Positions 10,424 through 20,946 of a stretch of DNA of 31,876 nt are shown here, in pieces (positions within the stretch are counted from its first letter, which is position 1; each line of letters begins with the position of its first letter). This DNA comes from Blattamonas nauphoetae (lineage: Eukaryota > Preaxostyla > Oxymonadida): the NCBI GenBank assembly GCA_033064195.1, contig JARBJD010000577.1:1-31876 (forward strand), written 5' to 3'. A program made the position numbers and the translations under genes. The notes under the pieces were generated by a model that had not been told where the DNA came from, did no database searches, and saw only the letters and a program-made list of their open reading frames with translations.

Positions 10424-10436
10424 AATTGAGGCAGCC

Positions 10437-10446
10437 GTTCCCAAAT
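10437..10446. repeat. Target-site duplication, right copy
   Basis: GTTCCCAAAT, identical to 943-952, directly outside the right arm. The next base begins the 16-bp CGTCTTCTATACTACT motif, so the transposon landed immediately upstream of a candidate promoter element. Confidence 0.75.
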
Positions 10447-10462
10447 CGTCTTCTATACTACT
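10447..10462 (+). promoter_or_regulatory. 16-bp motif CGTCTTCTATACTACT ahead of an ATG
   Basis: Identical over 16 bp to 17885-17900, which lies 16 nt before the ATG of the first capsid-like fossil; here an ATG follows 14 nt later (10477). A variant, CGTCTTATACACTACT, occurs at 27007-27022. Position just before start codons suggests a core promoter/initiator or 5'-UTR element; function is inferred. Confidence 0.4.
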
Positions 10463-10476
10463 CACTCGATACAACA

Positions 10477-10551
10477 ATGGACGATCAGATCGCAAACACC
10501 CGCACTTCACTCTCACAAATTTTTGATTGTATCGGCATTTTTTCACAATAA
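10477..10551 (+). CDS. Tiny ORF (24 codons) behind the 16-bp motif
   Basis: ATG GAC GAT CAG ... TAA encodes MDDQIANTRTSLSQIFDCIG followed by four residues and stop. It is too short to recognise. Its only support is the upstream motif and an acaaca leader; it could be the 5' remnant of a gene cut short by rearrangement. Confidence 0.2.
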   Translation: MDDQIANTRTSLSQIFDCIGIFSQ

Positions 10552-11089
10552 GGAGAATGTCAATTGTTCGAGTGATTTTGAAGGAAAAATAAAATAATGC
10601 AATATTGAGGGAGAACAATTCGGTCCCAGTTCCTCTGGGCCACCCTGTATGGGTTTAAATTTAAGAATGGGCTCCAACTCCTCGAGGATCGAAACGCGCA
10701 CCCAAGTTTGGGTCCTCACCTACTTCTATTTTGATTCTCTTTCACTTTTTTCTGGACATTTGAGTTTTGTGGATTTGAGGGGTTTTGTGGAATACCCTCA
10801 GTTGCATCAGCAATTAAAACAAAATCAGGTGTGAAGTCAATCTACTTTGATCTTCGAGATGGAAAAGACTTTGTGAAGCAATGGATCAGAGAACTCTTCA
10901 AGTATGCAGAAACAGTACAGGTATGGGAATTGGTCCTTGCCGATAAATTTTTGGGCGATCGACGGTCATTTCACAACTTTAGTTTTCGCCACCACGGTTT
11001 TTATCAAAAAACGCATCAGAAAAACGATAATTGTGAAATGGAGTTTCCCGTCGGTGGGGCGGCTCGATCGTCCCATTGAATGACAAAGC
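10552..11089. other. No recognised gene
   Basis: At 10637-10650 gggccaccctgta is a mariner-type terminal motif (reverse complement TACAGGGTGGCCC) pointing left, without an identified partner. 10950-11070 contains an imperfect inverted repeat (cgatcgacgg..atttcacaa against ttgtgaaat..cccgtcg..cgatcg). Short frames at 10649-11079 have no recognisable domain. Confidence 0.4.
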
Positions 11090-11510
11090 TCAGTACCGTC
11101 CCTCGTTCCTTATTACGTCTTCACACTGTGCCATCATTTTTCGGAACACCTTTCTCCTCATTTCAGCTTTCTGTGCTCTCATGAATGTGTACACAGCCTC
11201 AAGAATACCTTCATCAGAATCCACGATCAAACCCCTTAATTCAGTTTTCATATGGCCGAAGAGCCAAAAGTCGCATGGAGCCAAGTCGGGGCTCCATGCT
11301 GGGTGGGGTAATTTTGTGAAGATGGTTGTTGGCAGAAACTCCCGAACGGCGCGTGCAGAATGCGCTGGAGCGTTATCGAAGTGGATAGCGTATTTTTGAC
11401 CAGGTGGAGGATTGGATCGGGCTTGTATGGTCTCCGAAAGGGGACCAAGCACGTCCTCGATGAATGTAGTTGAGGCCGTTTTTTCGAGACTCGACCTCCC
11501 TTTTTTATTC
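11090..11510 (-). pseudogene. Mariner (DD34D) transposase, C-terminal remnant
   Basis: The minus-strand frame ending at 11090 reads TFIEDVLGPLSETIQAR, then IHFDNAPAHSA with the second catalytic Asp, then LPHPAWSPDLAPCDFWLFG with the third Asp; 34 residues lie between them, the mariner DD34D signature. The tail FGHMKTELRGLIVDSDEGIL... ends near the normal C-terminus. Upstream of about 11510 no transposase sequence is recognisable, so the DNA-binding domain and first catalytic Asp are missing. No TIRs could be assigned. It belongs to a different lineage from the transposase at 2315-3575, which has Glu as third residue. Confidence 0.85.
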
Positions 11511-12304
11511 GCTTATTCGACGTCTTATATTTTATCATTTCACCCCTACCTGGGCAAATCTCTAGAAAAGCGAATTCAGAGATCAGACTAGATCGAACCC
11601 ACAATCCACATGAAAAAATGCTCCGAATTGATGGAGCCACGAATTTGATTTCTCATTCTCTGTTTTGGGGGTTCACCTATGTATTGTTCTCTTCGGTTGA
11701 CTCAATTTTACAGATTGTTCCCTCATTCAGTAAAACATCACGACTCATCGATTGCGTTCGCCATCGGAAGTTGAAAGTGAAGAATCACCATGCCCTCACA
11801 TCCCACTGGCTTAAATGGTGTGCATCTTCGACTCTTTTTCATTTTACACTGCTTTCTTCTCCTCATTCAGCATCTTTTTTGTCCGCTATGATCCTCTCTC
11901 AACCCTCACGTCAATCGAACACAAACCTCGAATTGACTGACCTATTCCCTCAGAAACATCCAGCTTGAACATTGGATGACCAGAAACAACTAAAACGACA
12001 AATATTACTCGTCCAACAGAAAATGATGATGAATATTGTAGTATGTCCGGCCTGTGATTATTCATGAGTTCTTTTCGTTCATTCATCGACTATATCATGT
12101 ATAACCTCCCAATGTCATCCAAACATCATTGTTTTTTCGTTCTCGTTGTCTCTCTTCTCTTGATTGTCTTCCTCCTATCATTAAAGTCTGATCAAACATT
12201 TCTATTCAACGAACATCATTCATGTTCTCTAATGAGGCATCAATGCAGACATGATAGTTGATTTGTGGCTATTTCGTCTATTCCTGTGCTAAATCGGACG
12301 TAAT
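11511..12304. other. No recognised gene
   Basis: Pyrimidine-rich with short frames. An open plus-strand frame at 11618-11968 has no recognisable domain. The N-lobe start (glycine-rich loop) of the downstream kinase is not found here in any frame, so that gene is either truncated or its first exon is too diverged to see. Confidence 0.4.
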
Positions 12305-14415
12305 TTGAACAATCGACCTCCCGGGCCTCCCCCAGCCATCAACATTCGTACACCGACATTAGCTGTCAAGATTCTTGCTTTGGATTCTCTTCGCTCGTCG
12401 TCGATGGAAGGATACGCTCGAACGGAAGGAGCGACTCTCCATTACATCCGGCACGGTCTCCCATATCACCCGAATATCATCCAAACATATGAAGTCGTCG
12501 AAGATAATGAAGCACTCTACATTGTCATGGAATTCCTATCTGGAGGCGAACTCTTACAGAGGATCTTGAAATGCAAGGATTTCTCCCAAGACGATGCTGT
12601 TTTTGATCTCGCCAAATTTGCCCTCGCAATTATAGCCCTGCACAATCTCGGGACCGTTCATCGAGATCTAAAACCCGAAAACCTGATGCTGGGAGAGGAT
12701 GGCTACCTCAGAGTGATCGATAATGGTGTTGCCCGACGTGTGTACATCCCAAATGTGATGCACGAGAAGCTAACGAGGCATCATGAACATATCCAGAAAT
12801 TGCAGGACGAAGGCAACGAAATCGGGCAAAACTCGTTCTCCTTCCAGTTTGGCGGTGCATCCACTTCAGATTCACCCGACAGCGACGAATTCCCCATTCT
12901 TGCTCCTGAACACCTCCCAAATCCCTCAGTTCTTCCACTACTCCACCCCGACCCCTCTCAGCCACTCACAACCAACAACTTCTTTTCAACCCTCTCCCAC
13001 CAACCCAACATGCTCTCCACATTCTGCGGCACTGTCGAATACGTTGCCCCCGAAGTCGTCCGCGGCGATTCGTACTCTTTTTCGGTGGATTGGTGGGCGT
13101 TTGGCTGCTTAGCTTAAGAACTCTTCCTCGGAGTGTCGCCATTCGTGGGCCAGGGCATCCAGCAGACTTACGAAAAGATTGTAGGTGGAACACTTTATTG
13201 GCCATACGGATTTCCCGAAGATGCGAAAGATTTGATCAAAAACTGCTCATTCTGAACCCAGCGAAGCGATTGGGGATCGGAGTGACGACAGAAATCGGGC
13301 CGGACGGGAAGCCTGTTCAGCGATTGTATTCTCGTGGGCAGGACGTGATCTCTCACCCATTCTTCAACAGAGTCGACTTCTCCACTCTCAAACAGCAGCC
13401 TCCCCCATCACAGGTGTCGAGAACCCAAAATTCGATGAAAGTGGAATTCAGAGCTTGTTTTCAGCGAAAGAATACGAAGCAGAGAGAGAACGCCCGAGGA
13501 AGCTGATGGTCGCACGATATATCGAGCCTGTCGAGCTCACCAAGCAGCGAGATCAGGAAACGAGGACGAAGACACTGCGGGAGTTGAATTCCGACCTCAC
13601 CCAACTTCCGGATCGCGTTCGGCCGGTGTATTCGCTTGTGTATTCGACCATATTTGAGAGAACGAGACAGACCAAGTTCCTCACGAAACTGGGGGAGAAG
13701 GTGAAGAGAGGAATCGAGATCGAGACTTTGACTCGCGCAAATCCAGATGTTGGGGAGAAGCCGGCTGGAGCCGAATTGGACACCGATCTGGACAAAGTCT
13801 TGAAAGCGGTCCTTCCCCCACAGATGCAGGATTTCACTGTCACCCATCCACTCTGGTCTTCTGCCCCAACATCTGAGATTCTCCTGCCCTCTCCATCGCC
13901 GAGAGAACCAACATTCTCGCTCATGTCCACACGTTCAGGAAACTCACTTGGCGACACCAACTTCTTCTCCACTTTCAGCAACTCACCCGACTTCACTGTG
14001 AACCCGTCCACAAACACCATTCTTGTCAATGGATCTTCGACAGTGTGTCAGAACACACTCGGAATGCTCACATTCACATTCACACCCAACTTCACCCTCA
14101 AAACACACACCAATTGGATGCAACTTGTCTCGCTCAGCCGCATCCACAAACACGACTACCGAATCAAAATCATCAAACACAAAGAATGGCTGAAGGGAGA
14201 GCGAGAACTGCGAGGGAAAGTGACAGGCTACTCGCAATACGGCTCGTCTGTCTCCTCCACCAACCCAATCAAGAAGCCCACAGACGTGTTCCGCTCTGTT
14301 CAGTCCAACACTGTCGTGTTTGCTGCGAAAGACAACAAGACGCTCTCACATCGATCGCCGTTCCAAACAGGAACTCAGTTTGGAGGATCGAAGAAGAACA
14401 CATCAATACGCCACG
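12305..14415 (+). pseudogene. PDK1-like AGC protein kinase, frame-broken
   Basis: Kinase landmarks in order: beta-3 Lys in LAVKIL, hinge region YIVMEFLSGGELL, catalytic loop VHRDLKPENLML, then DNG instead of DFG (IDNGVARR), an ~85-residue insertion, activation-loop end FCGTVEYVAPEVV, and SVDWWAFGCLA. An in-frame TAA (13115-13117) stands where PDK1 and relatives have Tyr (GCxxY), then the same frame resumes ELFLGVSPFVGQ. A frame change near 13240 (runs of A) leads to LLILNPAKRLG, and HPFFNRVDFSTLKQQPPP matches the PDK1 end 'AHPFFESVTWENLHQQTPP'. Another frame change near 13405 leads into a long charged tail. The glycine loop upstream of LAVKIL is missing. PDK1 activates other AGC kinases; a PH domain, usual in PDK1, is not evident. 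The end of this gene versus the start of the next is uncertain. Confidence 0.7.
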
Positions 14416-16754
14416 ATGAGCAGGGCAGAAACTGGAACCCGAAGCGAGCCAACGGGAAAGGCGAAGAGCACAGCGGGGATCCAAGATGTGATGGAGTTGT
14501 TCTCTCCTCCGCAGACCAGCCCGGAGATGTCGTCAAATACGTCAGATGACACTGCTGAGGATTCGCTCGCCGAACTCACATTTAAAAGCAAGAACAGATC
14601 ATCGCGCGTGTTCGATTCGAGACACAGAGGCCCTGTCGACAAATCATCGCCTCTTCCCATCTCCACAACACTCACTTGCAAGACTCAACCTCGACGAGCA
14701 AGTGTGAATCTGAAGGATTCACTCGTCATCCCGACACACTCACCGCAGCTCTCTCCGCTGACAAGACGCGTCATCAAGCAGGCTCAGATCGTGCAATGAC
14801 ACCACACTCACTCTCACCTCACTCAACTCCCTCCCACTTCGCACATTCCTCTTCTCCAACCCGAATGCCAAAGCCAAGCCCCAACCCTCTCCGCAATCAA
14901 CGATGGTGTGGAACAGCAACCCCCTGCTGAACAAGACTGGGAAGACCGTTCAGATCAGACACAAGAAGAGTCCATCAGTCATCCACATCGTGTCTGTCGT
15001 GGACGACCAGCAAGACCCGACCCATCGATTGGACGTCACTCCAGACTCCTCACTCCCACAACCGCGCACTCGCAGCGAAGCAGAAGAAGAAGAAGAAGAA
15101 GAAGAAGAAGAAGAAGAAGAAGAAGAAGAAGAAGAAGAAGAAGAAGAAGAAGAAGAAGAAGAAGAAGAAGAAGAAGAAGAAGAAGAAGAAGAAGAAGAAG
15201 AAGAAGAAGAAGAAGAAGAAGAAGAAGAAGAAGAAGAAGAAGAAGAAGAAGAAGAAGAAGAAGAAGAAGAAGAAGAAGAAGAAGAAGAAGAAGAAGAAGA
15301 AGAAGAAGAAGAAGAAGAAGAAGGGAGGAGCAGAGACAGAGAGAAGAGGAAGAACATCGGAAAGCAGAAGAGAAGCGCATCGAGGAAGAGAAACGGAAGG
15401 AAGAAGAAAGAAAAGCAGCCGAAGTGCCCCAATCGTCAAACACCCCAACACTCGAAACCGACCCAGAGTTCACAACTCCTCCGCAGGCCGAACGGAATGC
15501 TGGGTCTCGCAGACAATACGACTCCAAGCGTCGAGACAAACACGCACGGCACTCGCTCAACGACGTCCTATTCACTCCGCCCACTCCACAGAACTCCCAA
15601 CTCGACGATTCGGTCGAGACGATCGAATCAATCGATGCTGTCGTTCTGGAATCAGAATCACCGATGCACACGTTCGGAGAAGCTGAAGATCCAAGCGAAG
15701 CTGATCGGATGGAAGAGAAGTGTCAGGAAACAGGATACACGGGCCAATCGCTCGTCACCCTCCCAACACTCCCCCCCTGCGCCGCTCATCCGCCTCTTCA
15801 CGCAATCTCTCCCGTTCCTCTTCTCGCTGTCTGCCACGCAGAGCAAGACTCTCTCGTCGTCTGCGGCAAGCCAAATGGGCATGAGCTTCTCGCATCCCAT
15901 CCTACACACTCGCTGGAGATCTGACGGCTGCAGTCTCGCTGTCGGATGCAAATTTCAAATTACAGTCTCGTTTGTACGACCGACACTCGAGAGACGACGA
16001 GTGGAAATCTCGCACAAAAGAGAAGAGCACGAACGCAGACTCGACATCCAAAAACGGAAACAGCAGCTTCTCCTCTTCGATCTACGGAACCACATCGGAA
16101 TGCTGGACCTCTCTGTCTCTCCATCGACACCCGCCTTCACCCAGATCGCCCATCACAAGCTTCCTGTCACAGCTGAGTCCATCCACCCGTCTGGTTCGTA
16201 ATTCGCTTCTGCTTCGTACGACCGAACAGTCGCCCTGTGGAACACCGACCTCAAGAAGTGCATTACGTCGTCGTCCTCCCTTCCAGTCTCGTGCGATGTC
16301 TGTTCTACAGCGAGCGAACTCGCCTTCCCAAAATGTATTTGGGTCGAACTCGCAGCTGGCGAGCTATTCGCATCTGTCGTACATTTCGGGTCTTCACTGG
16401 CAGCCTGTTGGGACAGCCTCGATCATCGCGTCAAGTGGAGGAGACGTCAGAGTGTCTTTGTGGGATGTTGGGTCGTTGTCAGGCGGTGAAAGCGTCCCGT
16501 CGTCTCTTCCTCACTCGACCGGACAATCCCCCACTTCATGCCAGAACGAGGAAGAAGGAACGATGAACGGAATATCGCGAAGACGGGAGGGTTGGGGATT
16601 GGAGAGGGGAACGATGAAGGCGAGATGTCGTTTGTCGGTGACGAAGGAAACATTCTCGTCTTCGCAATTAAAGCAGGCGCTCTCAGACACGTGGGCCAGT
16701 CCTACGCTACATCCTCAAACACATAGATTTTATCATGTGCAGCTACGAATGTGA
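14416..16754 (+). pseudogene. Coiled-coil/WD40-repeat protein gene, frame-broken
   Basis: ATG 14416 begins MSRAETGTRSEPTGKAKSTA; a Ser/Pro-rich region follows with a stop at 14797-14799. A huge GAA run (15082-15323) encodes poly-Glu or poly-Arg depending on frame, followed by an acidic/basic coiled-coil-like helix (REEQRQREEEEHRKAEEKR and onward). WD40-type strands appear near the end in three frames: FASASYDRTVALWN (~16202) directly after an in-frame TAA at 16199-16201, LHWQPVGTASIIASSGGDVR followed by VSLWDVGS (~16393), and GEMSFVGDEGNILVFAIKAG (~16622). At least four breaks are needed. The N-terminal part could instead be the tail of the upstream kinase gene. WD40 propellers are protein-docking platforms; a specific partner cannot be named. 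Confidence 0.55.
15082..15323 (+). repeat. Uninterrupted (GAA)~80 microsatellite
   Basis: About 242 bp of pure GAA/AGA triplets without a single interruption. It is homopurine on the plus strand and lies within a coding context (poly-Glu, poly-Arg or poly-Lys by frame). The flanking natural-looking frames differ on the two sides, which is what slippage in or beside the run would produce. Confidence 0.95.
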
Positions 16755-17319
16755 ACTGAGAACAAACCTAGTGTCGAAGTCGCAATCGTAGGAAGATGCA
16801 TCCAATCTTAAAATGGAAATGCGATTTGAGAAGAGAAGCGGTGAACAAAGAAGATGGAAGGAACAACGAGGAGAGAGCAACAACGAGGAGAGAGCAACGA
16901 ACAGAGAAGTGCACCAACGTTTGGCCTTTCGATGAGGACTCAACAACGCTTTTGAACCCTCTCCCGAACTTGCTTTTTTCATTCCTACTCCGTTATTTCG
17001 TACCAACTCTCATCACCTCTCGATCATTGCTCAAGCTAATTTTAACTGAATCTAATTGAATCTTCCAGTTTTTTTTCTATTATTTATATCCTCTTCATTG
17101 ATGAAATTGTTTTTGGTGAACATTTTCAGAAGTGATCTGATCCACCCATAAGATAACATGACTGGAGTCAAGGATGTGAACCATTGAAAAACTAAACTTT
17201 TCCCACCTCTCAGTGTTTGATATGTGAAAAGTAATTCCGAATGTGTCAAAAAAAGAGGGGGTCGAGTCTCGAAAATAAACACCCATATATTAATTAAAAA
17301 AATCGATAAAAAATAAATC
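16755..17319. other. Intergenic, no recognised gene
   Basis: Purine-rich stretch 16800-16920 with a small direct repeat (aacgaggagagagcaac twice), then AT-rich sequence. gtcgagtctcgaaaa near 17260 matches in inverted orientation a 15-20 bp stretch within the mariner remnant near 11490; too short to interpret. Confidence 0.5.
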
Positions 17320-17907
17320 AGCGTTAATTTTGAGATCACCCATAACTCCGGAAATACTTCTCAGATCATACGAAACACATCATATTTAAACTCGTTAGAC
17401 TGATATTAGCCTTGTCAGAACAATTTTGGATGATCGCAAAAATTAAGGTTAATTTTAAAAATTCGATTTTTTTATTACCTTATATAGTGATGAAAAAAGT
17501 GAAAAATTCATTTTTGACCAAAACAATCCACGGATGGCCCCGATGCATGGGGAGGTAGTGCACGTCATTCTAGTGCATTCTGGGCGTGCCCATGCTCCGT
17601 GGACTTGTGGACCTGTGGACCTCCAAAAATAAAAACCAATTTGATTTCGCGATCCACCTTGGCCACCTGGGCCAGTCAATTGGTTTGATGGATGACTACC
17701 AAATGATCGTGCCGATTGATTTGACCCTGAATCGTCTGTAATCCATTTTTGGAGCTTATTTTATCAAAATAAAGTAAGAATTAGGTCCAAAATTCATCAA
17801 AATCGAAGAAGAAGGAAAAGTGTGTTTTTGAGGTTGAAATTCATTTATTCCGTGTTATTGGCGATCTAGATAGGTATCGATTTCCGTCTTCTATACTACT
17901 GTCTCAC
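17320..17907 (+). repeat. Dispersed repeat, left copy flanking the capsid-fossil cluster
   Basis: Shares, in direct orientation, the blocks acccataactccggaaata, ttggatgatcgcaaaaat, gaccaaaacaatccac, gcatgggg-aggtagtgca, gtgcattctgggcgtgccc, attaggtccaaaattcatc and the end motif CGTCTTCTATACTACT with 25918-27022. The left copy is shorter (~0.59 kb) because the right copy carries extra duplications. Divergence between copies is clearly visible, so they are not recent duplicates. Confidence 0.8.
17885..17900 (+). promoter_or_regulatory. 16-bp motif CGTCTTCTATACTACT upstream of capsid-like ATG
   Basis: Exact match to 10447-10462; an ATG lies at 17917, 16 nt beyond the motif. It contains TCTATA, and the later capsid-like ORF at 19410 also has ttctataaatg upstream (near 19330). 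Promoter role is inferred. Confidence 0.4.
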
Positions 17908-17916
17908 ATCTACAAT

Positions 17917-19290
17917 ATGTTAAAACCAAAGAGCCAACTGGAGAATCGTAAGCATGCACATACGCCATGGCAAAATGCTTGGAACCATGACGAATCTGTT
18001 GCTGGTGTCTATATTCCATTGTCAGACTTCACCACAGTGTCACAAGCTGGTCATTTCACTGATACAATTAAGGTACCGATTCGTGTGTCAATAAACCTTG
18101 AAGATCTTCTCATTTTTTCAGGGATGACTGACTATCCAAAATGTCTGTTTGGTGATCTGAAATTGAGTGTGTACATCAATGAAGATACATTTGTTTGTTG
18201 TCCAGTGAATCCAGAACTCACTTTGAAGAATCCATTGTCGACCTACATTGGTTCAACAAAACCACCAATTCACCATGCCATTGCAGATTGTCAACAACAT
18301 CGTCCATGATTTTTCCACTCTCTTCTTGCGAACTGCACAAAGAATTTCGTTCAGATTGGCCAATCATTTAGGATATCAGCAGTGACTCAAGACATTTACT
18401 ATAACTCAGCTGGAACAGTAGCAAAAGAACCAGAATTCGTGGATCAGTACATATCATTGAACATTATTGATTATCAAATTGATGACGTGTATTGCATGAG
18501 TGCTGGATACAAAATGAAAGAAATTGCGAAAGAGAGTCTCAAGAAGATATATCAGGATCGTCCAGGCACAATTCCAGCAGAGAAGATATCATTCTATCCA
18601 TTTCAGAAGACACCAACGGCAACAGGAATTGATTGTACTCAACAGATGGTTCTCGTTAATGCCAAGGACATCATGCTTCTCTTCCGTCACTATGACAATG
18701 AAGTCACCTGTTTCCACAATCCAATGCAGAAAGATCTTCGAGTACATCTCCTCAACAAATACTATCCAGAAAACTGGACATCAACAATTGGAGCTCGCTT
18801 TTATCAGTTTGCATTGTCAACGCTCAATCTTGACTCATACCTGACTGTTCCAGATGATTTGGAGCGATCACTGACGGATTCACTAGTTGAAGAACATCTT
18901 GAAGGTGGTAGAACATATCCAAATGAAACGATGGCAAGAGTTCGCCCGATTCATGACAATACTGACTTCCTCTTATGCTTTTCAACACAGAGAAGCGGAT
19001 GTCCAACGAACTGCAATGATTCCATCAGTTCCAGAGGTCAGAATGTTCCAGTCACTTTGAGATCAAGTCCGATTTACCAAGGTCTGATTGATACATACTA
19101 CAATGTTCTCGATCCAAGTCAAAAGGGTGGTGATATGACAACATTTACTCATCCTCCAGCACCGATTTTGGCAACAACTGCAACAACATGGTGGGTCTTA
19201 CGATTTGTAAATGACGAACCTAGAGTTGAGTACAATCCCAATCACACACTGAAAGCATTGCACAAGGAACTCGGAATACCGAAATCGTAA
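17917..19290 (+). pseudogene. Capsid-like protein fossil, copy A
   Basis: Virus-like fossil related to copies B and C. An early block (DYPKCLFGDLKLSVYINED) corresponds to the YPNSIFGHLRLRFHLTTD block of copy B, and the C-terminal block PPAPILATTATTWWVLRF corresponds to PPPPILALHQATYWLFWI of copy C. The strand-rich pattern suits a jelly-roll capsid protein of a Polinton/Maverick-like or other small DNA virus; the family is inferred from pattern only. It is broken, with perhaps one or two breaks, and lacks part of the region seen in copy B. A 16-bp promoter-like motif lies just upstream and the dispersed repeat ends there. Confidence 0.5.
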
Positions 19291-19409
19291 AACAGTAAAA
19301 GAAAATAATGATATTGTTTTTTTTTATTTTTCTATAAATGAGAAGTATCAGAGCAAATCAATCCAAACCAACATCGACATGAATTGAACAAATTGAAGTC
19401 CAATCGTAT

Positions 19410-20946
19410 ATGCCAAAACAGTGGGATTCAGAACCAAACGTTTATTCAATCCAAGAAGTGCATCCAACAAATCCACCTATGCCTTGCAGAATCGGAGATG
19501 AGATTGAAGTGCCATTGTGCTATGACGGACATGATGTGACTGAGTTTTCGAAGAGTCATCTGCGTATCGATCTGACGGTTACTGTTTCAGTTACAAAGTC
19601 GGGGGAAAATTTACCAATTGAAACTGTTGGAATGTATGGAATGTTCTTCGGATTCAAATCATCATCAGATGCAATTCGAGATATGAGACTCGTCGACAGT
19701 CAAGGAAACATCATTGACAACACACTCCAGAACAATAACATCCACGAATCATTTCTGTATCACACTTTCAAGTCATATGAAGAGAAAAACAACATGAAGC
19801 ATTGCTACAGTCTGTGGGAAAATGTTCAGAGAATGGATCCAAGTGTGTGCGGATACTATTTTACTCCATTATTAAGAGGTGATACACCTTTCCCAAAAAC
19901 AATCACATTTACAATTCCACTGGTGATTCCATTTGTTAATTTACTACCACTGAGTACGTTTGATCAGTATCCCAATTCCATCTTTGGTCATTTACGCTTG
20001 AGATTTCACTTGACAACTGATTCGCTTGTGTATTGTCCAATTCGATCATCAACTGTTATTCGAAAACACTTCAAGATTCATCTGATGTATTTCTTAATGC
20101 GGCAGTTAATGGAATACAACCATCTCGAATGAATTTAATAGTTGTGTCACCAATATGTCCCATGTCACCAATCCGGCCTTTTTCTGGAAAATCAATATCG
20201 GTCAAACTAAGAAAAATCTGAAATTTAAGAATTATATTCCCACGCGATCCCGAGAAATCCTCAAAATACCCCTTTGCCCGATGAAAACATCGTTTTGACA
20301 ATATCTCAACAACCAGTGAATCGATTTCGATGAAATTTTTCACACAAACGTTTTTTTGGTGAAACGATCATTTTTGCAAAAATTTGGAGAAAAAATTCTG
20401 CGTATTTGGGAAGATCGGAAAAAACCCATATTTTTCTCGACAAAATATTCTTAGGAAAAAAATCCTTTTATTTTTTGTTCATCTTTTGTCGAGATCTATC
20501 CGACTATTATGCCTTTTATTTGATTTAAAACGGATGGCTGGTTGTGGAGAAATGACCGCAAAAAGTTGAAAAAAATGTGTGCATTCGTAACGTAAAACGT
20601 ATTTTGAGGTTTTCTCGGGATCGGGTGGGAGTATAATGCTAAAATTTTATTTTGTTCTTAGTTTGACCAAAATAGTCCCTCACAGAAAAAAGGCCGGATT
20701 GGTGACGCCGGACGGTTTGGTGACACCACTATAATGCAAGACGGAGAATTCTCAGTTTTAACACAGGAATTCACACAAATCGGAAATCCAGTTCAACAAT
20801 ACGATAAATTTGATGATCAGGATTTAACTTCTGTTGCAAGAATATACATAAAACAATCCACTTCTACTGTTCTTACTTCATCAGTGGACAAATCTACAAC
20901 AGTGACGTTTAGGATGATGTTCAGGTTTGAATCAAAAACTAGTTGA
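19410..20946 (+). pseudogene. Capsid-like protein fossil, copy B, interrupted by a foldback element
   Basis: Second capsid-like copy, 120 bp after copy A on the same strand. Recognisable blocks: IPFVNLLPLSTFDQYPN, SIFGHLRLRFHLTTDSLVYC. It is interrupted by the foldback element at 20139-20731, with capsid-like sequence resuming beyond it. It is incomplete and broken; the C-terminal block present in copies A and C is not seen. Family as for copy A. The insertion shows that this copy was not under selection when the element arrived. Confidence 0.5.
20139..20731. mobile_element. Foldback/MITE-like element, family F, copy 1
   Basis: About 593 bp. The left end reads TAGTTGTGTCACCAA...GTCACCAATCCGGCC, the right end (reverse complement) TAGTGGTGTCACCAA...GTCACCAATCCGGCC. 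The similarity of the two arms extends inward through GTCAAACTAAGAA and CCCGAGAAA-CCTCAAAATAC to ~135 bp, and weaker pairing (CAACAACCAG / CCACAACCAG) further. No coding capacity. Homologous along its length, in opposite orientation, to 30780-31356. A target duplication is unclear; TA/TTA at the edges is possible. It lies within capsid-like fossil B. Confidence 0.8.

Larger units (their letters stand above)
953..10436. mobile_element. Composite Mutator-like (pack-MULE-like) transposon with long TIRs
   Basis: Two inverted arms bound this unit: left 953-4862, interrupted by a mariner-type insertion at 1216-4568, and right 9874-10436. Without the insertion each arm is about 0.56 kb and they are nearly identical. 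The outer tips read GCTATCTCAATTT on the left and GCTGCCTCAATTT on the right (reverse complement). The exact 10-bp direct repeat GTTCCCAAAT flanks the unit. Long TIRs with a 9-10 bp duplication point to the Mutator superfamily. I see no MULE transposase inside, so it is probably non-autonomous. The ~5.0 kb interior carries a phosphatase-like gene remnant, which recalls gene-capturing pack-MULEs. Original length without the nested element would be about 6.1 kb. Superfamily assignment is inference from structure alone. Confidence 0.7.
9874..10436 (-). repeat. Right TIR arm of the composite element
   Basis: Uninterrupted ~0.56 kb copy; its reverse complement equals 953-1215 plus 4571-4862. It ends in cctcaatttgaag-type tip sequence next to the GTTCCCAAAT duplication. 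Includes the tRNA-like sequence, the subterminal repeat array and the conserved short ORF. Confidence 0.85.

Noticed and set aside
9126-10650. TACAGGGTGTCC (9126) and GGGCCACCCTGTA (10638) as two ends of one ~1.5 kb mariner element
   Set aside because: The pair would cross the right boundary of the composite element (10436), whose target duplication is exact; similarity beyond the first ~12 bp is poor.
15036-15671. Poly-Ser, poly-Leu and poly-Phe minus-strand ORFs opposite the GAA run
   Set aside because: They are translations of the complementary TTC repeat with no conserved sequence on either side.
13115-16201. Reassigned stop codons (TAA/TAG or TGA read as sense)
   Set aside because: The stops fall at positions expecting different residues, involve all three stop codons, and occur together with frame changes.
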